This document shows positions 50,196 to 58,461 of a stretch of 64,000 nucleotides of DNA, piece by piece (position 1 is the stretch's first letter; each line of letters starts with the position of its first letter). Source of the DNA: Caenimonas soli (GTDB lineage Bacteria; Pseudomonadota; Gammaproteobacteria; Burkholderiales; Burkholderiaceae_C); NCBI RefSeq assembly GCF_013155545.1, contig NZ_JABJVV010000014.1, positions 1 through 64,000 of the forward strand, written 5' to 3'. A model generated the notes under the pieces. The model searched no databases, was not told where the DNA came from, and saw only the letters and a list, made by a program, of their open reading frames with translations. A program made the translations under genes and the position numbers.

Positions 50196-52292
50196 CTACT
50201 GACCGAGAGGGACGGGCGGCACCGGCACGGGCACGGCCGGGGGCTCCGGCGGGCGCAACGGCGGAAGCACCGGCGCCTCGTTGACGGGAACGACCAAGCT
50301 GTTGCGCGGCTGCGCGGCTTCCTGCTTGCCACGCATCAGGTCGTAGCGGTCGAGTGAGAGGACGTCGCTCTGGACGGCGTCGCGCACCACCACGGGACGC
50401 AGGAACACCATCAGGTTGGTCTTCTTGCGGCTGCGGGTTTCGCTCTTGAACAGGTTGCCGATGATGGGCACGTCGCCGAGGATCGGCACCTTCTCCTGGT
50501 TGCCCGAGTATTCGTCCTGCAGCAGGCCGCCGAGCACGACGATGGAGCCGTCATCGACCAGGATGTTCGATTCGATCGAGCGCTTGTTGGTGATGAGGCC
50601 GGTGGCCGAATTGATCGAGGACGCCTGCACGCTGGAGACCTCCTGGAAGATCTGCAGCTTCACGGTGCCGTTCTCGCTGATCTGCGGCTTCACGCGCAGG
50701 GTCAGGCCCACGTCCTTGCGCTCGATGGTCTGGAACGGGTTGACCGATCCGTTGCTGGCGCCGGTGTTGGTGAACTGGCCGGTGACGAAAGGCACGTTCT
50801 GGCCGATCACGATCTTGGCCTCTTCGTTGTCCAGCGTCAGCAGGTTGGGCGTCGACAGGATGTTGCCGTGGCCGTTGGCTTCCAGAAAACGGGCCAGGAA
50901 ATTCAGCACATAAACGCCGCCGAACTGGCGCGCGACGCCGAAGTTCAGGCCCGACGACGGCAGCGCGTTACCGCTTTCGGCCTGGGTCGCCAGCGTGATG
51001 ATGTTCTGGCCGCCGATGGTGAAGTTGGTGCCCAGCACGCCGACGTTCTTGTCGCCCTTGTTGCCGAGCGGGCCTTGCCACTGGATGCCGAATTCGGCCG
51101 CCTTGTCGGCGTTGACTTCGGCAATCAGGCTTTCGACATAGACCTGGGCGCGGCGAGCGTCCAGGCGGTCGATCACGGCGCGGATCTGGCGGTACTGCGG
51201 CTCGGCAGCCGTGATGATCAGCGAGTTGGTTGCCGGATCGGCCTGGATCTGCCCGCCGGTCGAGGGCTGGGCCGAGGGCTGGGTAGGCGCCGTCGCCGGG
51301 CTGGCCCCGGCAGCGGTGGGCTGCGCGGTGGGCGGCGCCGGCTGCGCGCTGGGCGCCGCTCCGCCGGCCGCCGCGCCCGTCGTGGTTGCGGCCATCGCCG
51401 CGCGCAAGGTGATCGCCAGCTTGGCGGCTTCGGCGTTCTTCAGGTAGACGACATAGATATTGCCGGTGGGGCTTTGCGACCCTGGCTGGTCCAGTTTCTC
51501 GACCAGCGAACGAACCAGGTTCAGGCGAGCCGGGTTGGCGGCGCGCACCAGGAGCGTATTGCTGCGAACCTCGGGGATGACCGTGGTGCGAAATGAGGTG
51601 TCGGCCTGGCCCTGGCCGGCGGCTGCCGGCGCGCCGGTGGGGCCACTGGAATCGACCAGCCGCTGGACCACCGGCGCCAGGTCCGACGCCAATGCGTTGC
51701 GCAACGGAATCACCTCGACGTCGGTCGCGTTGGACACGTCCAGCGCGGCGATGATGCGGGCGATGCGCTGCAGATTGTCCGCGTAGTCGGTGATCACCAG
51801 CGAGTTGTTGCCGGGATTGACGTTGATCGTGTTGTTGGGGCTGATCAGCGGACGCAGTATGGGCACCAGGTTGCCGGCCGGCTCGTAGTTCAGCCGGAAG
51901 ATCTGGGTGACGATCTGGTTGCCCGCTACCGGAGCGCCGGCGGACACCGCGCCGCCTTGCAGCTTGGCGTCGGCCTCGGGCACCAGCTTGAGCAAGCCGC
52001 CCGATTCCACCATGGTGAAACCTGACAGGCGAATCGCCGCCAGGAACTGGTTGTAGGCCACCGTCGGCGACACCGGCCGGTCGGTGCTCAGGTTGATCGT
52101 GCCCTTGACGCGCGGGTCGACCACGATGTTGCGCCCCGTGATGGCCGCCATGGTTCGGGCCACCGCCTCGATGTCGGCATTGACGAAGTTCAGGGTGACG
52201 GGCTCGCGCGATCTTTGGGCATGGGAGATGCCCGGCCCGCTTCCCGCGGCGAGCGCGCAAGCCAAGTAGCAAACCAGCAGTCGTTTCTTCAT
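50196..52292 (-). CDS. gspD: Type II secretion outer-membrane secretin GspD
   Basis: GspD forms the outer-membrane pore. The 698-aa protein has a signal peptide (residues 1-25) and periplasmic N domains beginning [20 protein letters not shown], with repeated [15 protein letters not shown] and [15 protein letters not shown] units. The C-terminal secretin core contains [24 protein letters not shown] and [18 protein letters not shown] 45-residue Pro/Ala/Gln-rich low-complexity stretch (about residues 310-355) is inserted between N domains. The C-terminus is also Pro-rich. It lies between gspN and gspE. Confidence 0.96.
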   Translation of the reverse strand: MKKRLLVCYLACALAAGSGPGISHAQRSREPVTLNFVNADIEAVARTMAAITGRNIVVDPRVKGTINLSTDRPVSPTVAYNQFLAAIRLSGFTMVESGGLLKLVPEADAKLQGGAVSAGAPVAGNQIVTQIFRLNYEPAGNLVPILRPLISPNNTINVNPGNNSLVITDYADNLQRIARIIAALDVSNATDVEVIPLRNALASDLAPVVQRLVDSSGPTGAPAAAGQGQADTSFRTTVIPEVRSNTLLVRAANPARLNLVRSLVEKLDQPGSQSPTGNIYVVYLKNAEAAKLAITLRAAMAATTTGAAAGGAAPSAQPAPPTAQPTAAGASPATAPTQPSAQPSTGGQIQADPATNSLIITAAEPQYRQIRAVIDRLDARRAQVYVESLIAEVNADKAAEFGIQWQGPLGNKGDKNVGVLGTNFTIGGQNIITLATQAESGNALPSSGLNFGVARQFGGVYVLNFLARFLEANGHGNILSTPNLLTLDNEEAKIVIGQNVPFVTGQFTNTGASNGSVNPFQTIERKDVGLTLRVKPQISENGTVKLQIFQEVSSVQASSINSATGLITNKRSIESNILVDDGSIVVLGGLLQDEYSGNQEKVPILGDVPIIGNLFKSETRSRKKTNLMVFLRPVVVRDAVQSDVLSLDRYDLMRGKQEAAQPRNSLVVPVNEAPVLPPLRPPEPPAVPVPVPPVPLGQ

Positions 52293-52293
52293 G

Positions 52294-53088
52294 TCAGCCT
52301 ATGGTGATGATGGAACGCGCCCCACTGCGCTGCCCGATGATGTTCAAGAGGTTGGTCAGCGCCTCCTCGCGGTCGGGCGCCGCGCTGGCGGTACCCGAAA
52401 AGCGCAGGCGCGAACCGACCCACTGCCCCCGCCCGCTCAGGTTCAGGCTTCCTTCGAGAGTATCCAGTGTCAGGGTCGGCGTGTCGCCGCCAAGCAGGGT
52501 CATGCGATAGCTGCCCATGGGCCTCAAGGTAGACAGGCGCGACGACATCCGCTGCGCCGCGAGTTCGGCCCGCCCGGCAACGGACAGCCGGCCTTCGACC
52601 CATTCTACTGAAAGGCCCCGGGTCTCCAGGACCAGATTACCGTCGAGCTGCAAAGTATTCCAGGGCGTGCCCAGGCCCGCCAGCAGCGCTGCCGGCCACT
52701 GGGTCTGGCTGTCGGAAACCTGGATTTCGCTGCCGCCCCAGCGCGGCCGGATGCGCAGGACCACCGGGCGGGCGGCGCAGCATTCCGTCGCCAACTGCGC
52801 GACCAGGCCGGTCGGGGCCAGGCGCAGCGTCCAATCGACGCGCGACGGGAGGGCAATCGCATCGGTGCTTCCCGCCCCTCCGGTGAGTGACAGCTGGGCC
52901 GAGCCGCTCCATACCGTGCCTCTCGGCTCGGCCAGCAGCAAGCGGCCTCCGGTGGCGCTTTCGATCGAGCCCGTCAGCCACCGGGCGGGGGCGAACAGCA
53001 CCAGGGCGGACAAAAGCCCCAGCAGGGCGCCGAGCAAAGCCCAGGTCCATGCGGCTCGCGGCCGGGGAACGGGAGTGGGGCGGGCCAC
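52294..53088 (-). CDS. gspN: Type II secretion protein GspN
   Basis: A 264-aa GspN-type protein: one N-terminal transmembrane segment (about residues 13-32, ALLGALLGLLSALVLFAP) and a beta-rich periplasmic domain (ATGGRLLLAEPRGTVWSGSAQ). GspN is an accessory subunit found in some type II systems, and its exact role is not settled. It lies 1 bp before gspD and downstream of gspM, the usual order in betaproteobacteria. Confidence 0.88.
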   Translation of the reverse strand: MARPTPVPRPRAAWTWALLGALLGLLSALVLFAPARWLTGSIESATGGRLLLAEPRGTVWSGSAQLSLTGGAGSTDAIALPSRVDWTLRLAPTGLVAQLATECCAARPVVLRIRPRWGGSEIQVSDSQTQWPAALLAGLGTPWNTLQLDGNLVLETRGLSVEWVEGRLSVAGRAELAAQRMSSRLSTLRPMGSYRMTLLGGDTPTLTLDTLEGSLNLSGRGQWVGSRLRFSGTASAAPDREEALTNLLNIIGQRSGARSIITIG

Positions 53089-53107
53089 GGCGGGTGCGCA
53101 GCGCCTT

Positions 53108-53590
53108 CTAGCGCGGCGGCAGGGTCAGCACCAGCGTGCCTTCCCACAACCCGCCCGAATTGCGGTAGATGCGCGCCTCGCCCGGCAGGGCCCGCGCACT
53201 GGTTCGCGCCTGTGTCAGCCACTGGGCCAGCGCATCGGGTGGGGTGCCCGACAGGGTGATGGTCGCCCGCTCCCCGGCGATCACCAGGCGCGCCGAGGTT
53301 CCCAGCCGCTGGCGCACCGACAGTTCCAGCAGGCGCACCGCTTCCTCATGGCCTTGTTTCGGCTGGGCCTGCAGGGCCTGGGCTTGCACCTGCAGGCTGC
53401 GCGTCCGCTGCAGCTGCGCGTCGAGCGCACGATGCTGCTCCTCGGCCGTGCGCAGCGTCGCCAGCGCCGGCCCGAGGGCGATCAGCCACACCAGCACCGC
53501 GGCGACGAGGGCTGCGGCACCGCCGGCCAGCGCCTTTTCGCGCGCCGCCAAACCTACCCAGCGGGCGCGAAGCAATGCGGTGCGGCTCAT
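53108..53590 (-). CDS. gspM: Type II secretion protein GspM
   Basis: A 160-aa bitopic inner-membrane protein that binds GspL in the assembly platform. I chose ATG 53590 (SRTALLRARWVGLAAREK); the open frame upstream lies in the gap after gspL. The single transmembrane segment is about residues 23-44 (AGGAAALVAAVLVWLIALG), followed by a helical stretch and a small ferredoxin-like periplasmic domain ending LVLTLPPR. Confidence 0.87.
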   Translation of the reverse strand: MSRTALLRARWVGLAAREKALAGGAAALVAAVLVWLIALGPALATLRTAEEQHRALDAQLQRTRSLQVQAQALQAQPKQGHEEAVRLLELSVRQRLGTSARLVIAGERATITLSGTPPDALAQWLTQARTSARALPGEARIYRNSGGLWEGTLVLTLPPR

Positions 53591-53645
53591 TCGGAAACCT
53601 CCGCGCTGCGCGCTGCGGTATTCGCCTTGGGAGCGGCCCGGCGGC

Positions 53646-54854
53646 TCATGGCAGGGTCTCCGGTGTGATGGCAAGGGTGTCGCCCTGCAGGGTCGAGGAG
53701 AAACCCTGGCTCTTGAGCGCCGCGGTCACCGCGCGCGCCTCCTCGGGGGTGCTGGCCAGGCCCTTGACCCGCAATTCACCTTGCGAGAATTCCACGCCGC
53801 TGACCGCACGGCCCGGCGGCGAAGCGGCGCTGAGCGCGCCCAGCATCGCTTCGAGGTCGCGCCCCGAGGTCGTGCCGGTGGCCTGCCGCAGTGCGGCGAC
53901 TTCCTTTTCCATCTGCACCGGGGCATCGACCACCACCTTCACCTGGGGGAAAGTCTGCGTCAACGTGCGGCGAATCGCCTCACGCTTCTCCTCCAGCGCC
54001 GACCGCTCGCGCCAGGCCCAGGCGTTCAGTCCGATGAGATTGATCGCCACCAGCGCCAGCACGCCCCAGCGTGCCGGTCGCCACTGTGGCGCCGCCAGTA
54101 CATCGGCCCACGCCGTGCCGAGCTTCTTGAGTGCCCGGGCCCGGCCCGAGCTGGAGAATTCGAACTGGGCCAGGTCCCAGTCGGACTGCGCGGCCTGAAG
54201 CCAGCGCTGGGGCGCCTGCTGGATCACGGGCGGGCGGTGCAGTACCTGCTCCGCCATTGCCGCCACCGCGGGCTCGGCCACGCAGCGCGTGTCCTCGGGC
54301 AACGAAGGCAGCAACCCCAGCGCCTGCGAGGACAGGGGCAGGGTCATCACCCCGTCGCTACCGACCACGACCAGTGACCCCTGTTGCGGATCGCCCAGCG
54401 CGTACAGAGCGGGCGCGCCTTCGGGCGCGAACTCGGGGACGATGCGCGCAGCGGGGCGTTCGGCTGCCTCCAGCACCTGCACCGCGCTGCGCAGCCAGGA
54501 CCGGTCGCAGGCCGCCACCCACAGCGGCTCGGAAGGCTTGACCTGGGGTTGCACGGCAAAGTGCAGGGTATCCGGCTCGTCGAGCAGCTGGTCTTCCAGC
54601 AGGCCCTCCAGAACGGCGCGCAAGCGGGGGGATCCTGCCGAAGTGCCCTTGGGCAGTTCGAGCCGATGCCAGGAAAGCATCGCCGCGGGCACCACCGCCA
54701 CCACCTCCGTGCCGGCCCGCGTCGGCGCGGGCAGGAGCGAGGCCTGGGCGCTGCCGTGGGCCTCTACGGTGCTGCCGTCCCTCGTGAGGGCGTACTCGAA
54801 CTCGGTCGACGCACTGATCGGATGGGGAGGGAGAAAGACGAGGAGGGCGCTCAT
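53646..54854 (-). CDS. gspL: Type II secretion protein GspL
   Basis: A 402-aa bitopic protein linking the ATPase GspE to the pseudopilus. The N-terminal 250 residues are the actin-like cytoplasmic domain (VVAVVPAAMLSWHRLELP, AVLEGLLEDQLLDEPDTLHF). The single transmembrane segment (WGVLALVAINLIGLNAWAW) lies near residue 270, and the periplasmic ferredoxin-like domain follows. The length is normal. It starts 31 bp after gspK. Confidence 0.93.
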   Translation of the reverse strand: MSALLVFLPPHPISASTEFEYALTRDGSTVEAHGSAQASLLPAPTRAGTEVVAVVPAAMLSWHRLELPKGTSAGSPRLRAVLEGLLEDQLLDEPDTLHFAVQPQVKPSEPLWVAACDRSWLRSAVQVLEAAERPAARIVPEFAPEGAPALYALGDPQQGSLVVVGSDGVMTLPLSSQALGLLPSLPEDTRCVAEPAVAAMAEQVLHRPPVIQQAPQRWLQAAQSDWDLAQFEFSSSGRARALKKLGTAWADVLAAPQWRPARWGVLALVAINLIGLNAWAWRERSALEEKREAIRRTLTQTFPQVKVVVDAPVQMEKEVAALRQATGTTSGRDLEAMLGALSAASPPGRAVSGVEFSQGELRVKGLASTPEEARAVTAALKSQGFSSTLQGDTLAITPETLP

Positions 54855-54885
54855 GGGATGCTGGATTGTAGGAAGATACCGCAGC

Positions 54886-55869
54886 TCATCGTTTGGCGGC
54901 GGCCTGGGACAGCGTCGTGGGGTCCACGATCCCGCGTTCCCGGTCCAGGACGGTCACTTTTCCGCCGGGCGCCGACCGCTGCAGGACGGACCGCTCCTCC
55001 ACCACCAGCTCATCCAGCCTGAGCCGAGCGCGTATTTCGAAGAATCTCGACGCGACGCCGACGTCGAACTGCCCCTGGGCAAGGACCGGAGCGCCACCCG
55101 GCAGCAGCTTGTAGGCGTCGCTGTTGGTCTTGAAAGGGGCGCGCTCGCGTTCGGCCACCAGAACCTGGGCGTCGGCCATGCTGAGCTGGTGGGCGCTGGC
55201 ATAGATCACCTCGGCACTGGCAGTGTTCAAGTTGACCGGGGTGCGGCCGGGCAATATCGTGATGTAGGGCTGCAGCGTTGCCACCGTCTGCGCCGAAAGA
55301 CCCAGCCATACCAGCTGCGCCACCCGTTGCGGGCGCAGCGGGGCCATGGGGCTGGAGCGATTGCCGGCGCTGGTGTCGGACGCAAAGCGCAGGTTTTCCG
55401 CCATGCGCTCGAGCTCCGCCTGGGGCAGCCCGAGCACTTCGAACAGCCGCTCGAAACTCTCCAAGCCCTCTTTCGACAGCTTGCCATCGGCTTCCAGCAG
55501 GTTGTTCACGTTCAGGAGCGACTGCAGATCGATCACCTGGCCCGAGAGGAAGGCTTCCAGCACTTCGGGGCCGGATTCCGTCGTGGTGTTGCGATCCGCA
55601 GCCAGAAAGCTGGAGAGCCGGGCTTCCTGCAGCGGCACGGCCCAGGGCTCGCCCAGGTGATCGATGCCGTTCCTGTCCTCGCGCAGGATCAACCGCGCCC
55701 AGTCGAGCGCGCCGGTCAGTATCCAGGCCGACTGCACCCGCGCGCGTTCGGCGGTTTCGACTTCGATGCTGCGCCACTGCTGCCAAAGCGCGGCTGCCGC
55801 AAAGGTCGCCACCAGGGCGACCGTGAGCATGGCCGTGAGGAGCGCGGCGCCGCGACTGCGCTTTTTCAT
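54886..55869 (-). CDS. gspK: Type II secretion minor pseudopilin GspK
   Basis: A 327-aa tip pseudopilin, larger than the others as expected. I chose ATG 55869 (KKRSRGAALLTAMLTVALVA), whose N-terminus is the prepilin leader and hydrophobic helix; it lacks the Glu at +5, as GspK typically does. The large alpha domain (WARLILREDRNGIDHLGEPWA, LLNVNNLLEADG) and TPVNLNTASAEVIYA follow. The start overlaps the gspJ stop by 4 bp. It caps the pseudopilus with GspI and GspJ. Confidence 0.93.
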   Translation of the reverse strand: MKKRSRGAALLTAMLTVALVATFAAAALWQQWRSIEVETAERARVQSAWILTGALDWARLILREDRNGIDHLGEPWAVPLQEARLSSFLAADRNTTTESGPEVLEAFLSGQVIDLQSLLNVNNLLEADGKLSKEGLESFERLFEVLGLPQAELERMAENLRFASDTSAGNRSSPMAPLRPQRVAQLVWLGLSAQTVATLQPYITILPGRTPVNLNTASAEVIYASAHQLSMADAQVLVAERERAPFKTNSDAYKLLPGGAPVLAQGQFDVGVASRFFEIRARLRLDELVVEERSVLQRSAPGGKVTVLDRERGIVDPTTLSQAAAKR

Positions 55870-56564
55870 GGCCTGGTGCCCCCGGCCGTCGGCCGGACCC
55901 AGTCGCGCGTGAGCGTGCCGCTGATGGCCTGCCCGGGCGGCAGGATCAGCACCAGCCGCACCCCGTCGGGCAGCACCGCCGTACCTGGGGCAGCTGGGGT
56001 GCTGAGAGGATTGGGCACTGGAGGGGCTGCCGCCACATCCGCACTGGACTGCGGGTTGGTCCATGCATTCTCGCGAAAGTAGAAGATCTGCCATTCCTGC
56101 AAGGGCGTGACGGCCACTTCATTGCGCTTTTCCTCATCGCCAGGGTTGGCCGACCAGATATCCGCCTTTTGCCAGGCCTGCTCGAGCTCGCCGCGGGTCG
56201 TCACTTGCGGCGATTGCCAGCGCAACCAGGTCCCGGTGCCGTTGACCACGCGCCGGGTCCAGCCGACCACCAGGACGCCGTCGGTGACCGAAGCGGTGCC
56301 GCGCCGCGTGAGCCGCAGCACGCGGCCGTTCCAGTCCAGGGCGGTAGTCTGTGGCAATTGAATCAGCGCATCGAGGTCTGCGGCCCACTGCGCCAGTCCC
56401 ACCTGTAGCGTCAGAACTTCATCGGCGCGTGCCTCGGTCTGCGCCTGCGCGCGCGTCATGCCATCCAGTCCGCGCCAGCTCATGATCGCCAGCAAGGCCA
56501 TGGCGAACAACGCCACCAGCAATTCCACCAGCGTGAAGCCGCGCTGCTTGCGGGAATTCTTCAT
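55866..56564 (-). CDS. gspJ: Type II secretion minor pseudopilin GspJ
   Basis: A 232-aa minor pseudopilin. I chose ATG 56564 (KNSRKQRGFTLVELLVALF), in which a class III leader is cleaved after Gly and the mature Phe+1 and Glu+5 are present. The globular part contains LIQLPQTTALDWNGRVLRLTRRG. Its start overlaps the gspI stop by one base (TGATG). It is part of the pseudopilus tip complex. Confidence 0.93.
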   Translation of the reverse strand: MKNSRKQRGFTLVELLVALFAMALLAIMSWRGLDGMTRAQAQTEARADEVLTLQVGLAQWAADLDALIQLPQTTALDWNGRVLRLTRRGTASVTDGVLVVGWTRRVVNGTGTWLRWQSPQVTTRGELEQAWQKADIWSANPGDEEKRNEVAVTPLQEWQIFYFRENAWTNPQSSADVAAAPPVPNPLSTPAAPGTAVLPDGVRLVLILPPGQAISGTLTRDWVRPTAGGTRP

Positions 56565-56929
56565 CAGATCTTCCCCACGATGGTGGAGAGGCGCAGCACC
56601 GGCGAGTCGCCGTCGAACACCTGCGCATCGACGCGCCTGAAGCTCGGATTGGGCGTGGGCAGCACGGACACCGTCACCGGAAAGCTGCGCCCGCCCTGCT
56701 CGCAGCTCAGGGTGGCGTCGCCGATGTCGGGCATCTGCTGGGACAGGCGCGCTTTCACCAATTCGTTCTCGGCGCAGATCTGGGCCAGCAGCACGCTGGA
56801 CTGCCGCAGGGCATTGTTCGTGAGGGCCGTGGTCGCCTGTAATCCAGCGGCCAGCGCGATGGCCACGATGGCCAGCGCCACCAGGACCTCGATCAGCGTG
56901 AAGCCGCGCTCTAAGGATGGAGCCCCCAC
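56564..56929 (-). CDS. gspI: Type II secretion minor pseudopilin GspI
   Basis: A minor pseudopilin with cleavage and helix motif ERGFTLIEVLVALAIVAIAL, then NELVKARLSQQMPDIG and a short beta domain ending LSTIVGKI. The most likely start is GTG 56929, giving a 9-residue leader (MGAPSLERG) and 121 aa in total. That GTG lies inside repeat copy A, and no good ribosome binding site precedes it; an in-frame TTG further up in the same repeat is the alternative. The start therefore depends on sequence contributed by the repeat. Confidence 0.88.
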   Translation of the reverse strand: MGAPSLERGFTLIEVLVALAIVAIALAAGLQATTALTNNALRQSSVLLAQICAENELVKARLSQQMPDIGDATLSCEQGGRSFPVTVSVLPTPNPSFRRVDAQVFDGDSPVLRLSTIVGKI

Positions 56930-56992
56930 GCTTGCGGCCAAGGCCGCTGCGCTGCCCCCCGAGGGGGCCTTCGTGCCTTGGGGCGGCCCGGC
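56922..56992 (+). repeat. 71-bp intergenic repeat, copy A
   Basis: Begins GCCCCCACGCTTGCGG and ends CCTTGGGGCGGCCCGGC. Copy B (57461-57531) has the same length and is about 90% identical in the opposite orientation. It contains nested inverted repeats (GCGGC/GCCGC; CCCCC-CGAG-GGGG). It fills the gap between the gspH stop and gspI and supplies the gspI start codon. Confidence 0.85.
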
Positions 56993-56997
56993 GGCAC

Positions 56998-57441
56998 TCA
57001 CTGGGATTCCCCACTCGTCACGGTGAACGGGCGCAAGCCATCGGTGGCGATGCGCAGGCTGCGCTCGGGGTGGGTGGCCGACTGCAACACCACCTCCTGC
57101 CTGCCGATGATGGGTTCGGGGCCCAACTGCAGGGCCGCCGTCGGACCCCTGACCTGGGTAGTTTCCACCAGCCAATGGTTGGGCAGTGCCTTGGGCGGCA
57201 CGCCATCGAACTGGAAGCCCCCCGGAGTGGCGTGCCAACGCACCGGCACGCCGGTGCTGCGCGATTGGGCGCGGGCCGATTCCAGCAAAGCCGCCAGCCT
57301 TTGCGCCTCGCGTTCGAGTTGGGTGGCCTCGGAATCGCGCAGCGCGAAGCTCACGCCCGCCGTGGCGATGGCGATGATCGCCACCACGACCAGCAGTTCC
57401 AGCAGGGTGAAACCTCGCCGGCTCGCCAGCCGCAGGGGCAT
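56998..57441 (-). CDS. gspH: Type II secretion minor pseudopilin GspH
   Basis: A 147-aa pseudopilin. I chose ATG 57441 (PLRLASRRGFTLLELLVVVAI), with the leader cut after Gly and Glu+5 present. The mature part contains LEREAQRLAALLESARAQSR and RWHATPGGFQFDG, normal for GspH. It is bracketed on both sides by inverted copies of a 71-bp repeat that replace the usual short spacers, so its expression may be set by mRNA folding. Confidence 0.92.
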   Translation of the reverse strand: MPLRLASRRGFTLLELLVVVAIIAIATAGVSFALRDSEATQLEREAQRLAALLESARAQSRSTGVPVRWHATPGGFQFDGVPPKALPNHWLVETTQVRGPTAALQLGPEPIIGRQEVVLQSATHPERSLRIATDGLRPFTVTSGESQ

Positions 57442-57460
57442 CAGTCGGCGACCGTTCGCC

Positions 57461-57531
57461 GCCAGGCCGCCCCAAGGCGAACGCGCCCCCTCGGGGGGCA
57501 GCGCAGCGGCTTTAGCCGCAAGCGTGGGGGC
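57461..57531 (-). repeat. 71-bp intergenic repeat, copy B
   Basis: On the minus strand it reads GCCCCCACGCTTGCGG to CCTTGGGGCGGCCTGGC and differs from copy A in a few single bases and an 8-bp block. Two changes in the inner stem (C to T and G to A) are symmetric, which keeps the hairpin paired. It lies between the gspG stop and the gspH start. Confidence 0.85.
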
Positions 57532-57535
57532 CCAC

Positions 57536-57976
57536 TTATTGCCAACTGCCGACGTCCGCATTCTTGCCCTCGCCGCCGGCCTGGCCGTCGGCGCCGAACG
57601 ACATCACGTCGATCTCGCCCTTGACGCCCGGGTTGAGGTATTGGTAGGGACGGCCCCAGGGATCGTTCGGCAGTTTTTCCAGGTAGGGCTTCCAGTTGGG
57701 AGGCGTGGGGCCGGCCGTGGGCTTGCTGACCAGCGCCTGCAGGCCCTGCTCTCCGGTCGGATAGCGCTGGTTGTCCAGCCGGTAGAGCTTGAGCGCCTGC
57801 ATCAGGTTGTTGACGTCGGTCTTGGCTGCCGTGGCGCGCGCGTCGTCCGCCCGGTCGAGCACGTTCGGAACGATCAGTGCGGCCAGCACGCCGATGATGA
57901 CAAGCACCACCATCAGCTCGATGAGGGTGAAGCCGGCCTGGGCGGCGCGGCGCAAGTGGGTGTGAAGTTGCTTCAT
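57536..57976 (-). CDS. gspG: Type II secretion major pseudopilin GspG
   Basis: The major pseudopilin that polymerises into the pseudopilus. It is 146 aa from ATG 57976 (KQLHTHLRRAAQAGFTLIEL), with cleavage after Gly and Glu+5 present. The conserved globular part shows YRLDNQRYPTGEQGLQALV and NDPWGRPYQYLNPG, and the calcium-site region FGADGQAGGEGKNADVGSW at the end. It is the first gene of the leftward gsp operon, divergent from gspC over only 39 bp. Confidence 0.96.
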   Translation of the reverse strand: MKQLHTHLRRAAQAGFTLIELMVVLVIIGVLAALIVPNVLDRADDARATAAKTDVNNLMQALKLYRLDNQRYPTGEQGLQALVSKPTAGPTPPNWKPYLEKLPNDPWGRPYQYLNPGVKGEIDVMSFGADGQAGGEGKNADVGSWQ

Positions 57977-58015
57977 GCGGTGTAGGGGTCCAATCGCTTC
58001 AATGATAATCGCCGT

Positions 58016-58459
58016 ATGGTGAGCAACTTGCACAGCAGATGGGCCGTGGCCGGCTCTACCTTCGTCCTGTGGGCGCTGGTGGCGGGCAGTGCCGTGTATT
58101 GGGGCCTCAAGCTTACCAGCCGCGCCGCAGCTACGACGGCGCTGGTGGCGGCGCGCACGCCCGCGCCAGCTGACCCTGCGGCCGTGGCCCGCCTGCTGGG
58201 ATCCAGTCCGCAAGCCGGCACGGCAGCGCCAGTCGCCAGTCTAGCCAGCCGCTTCAACCTGATGGGCATAGTAGCCAGCCCCAATCGCCAGGGGACGGCG
58301 CTGATCGCCGTGGATGGCAAACCCGCCAAGCCTTATCGCGTCGGCTCCGCCGTGGATGAAGGCCTGATTCTGCAGTCGGTGGAGGGCCGCCGGGCGGTGC
58401 TGGCCGCCAGCGCGGAAGGCCCGCCGGCAGTGGCGCTCGAATTGCCCGTGCGCAAGTAG
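58016..58459 (+). CDS. gspC: Type II secretion protein GspC
   Basis: A 147-aa inner-membrane protein that contacts the secretin GspD through its HR domain. One transmembrane segment (about residues 13-31) is followed by the HR region (RFNLMGIVASPNRQGTALIAVDGKPAKPYRVG). It has no PDZ or coiled-coil C-terminus, so it is a short GspC type. It is transcribed away from the other gsp genes, 39 bp from gspG, and followed 2 bp later by a cNMP/CBS protein. Confidence 0.88.
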   Translation: MVSNLHSRWAVAGSTFVLWALVAGSAVYWGLKLTSRAAATTALVAARTPAPADPAAVARLLGSSPQAGTAAPVASLASRFNLMGIVASPNRQGTALIAVDGKPAKPYRVGSAVDEGLILQSVEGRRAVLAASAEGPPAVALELPVRK

Positions 58460-58461
58460 CC

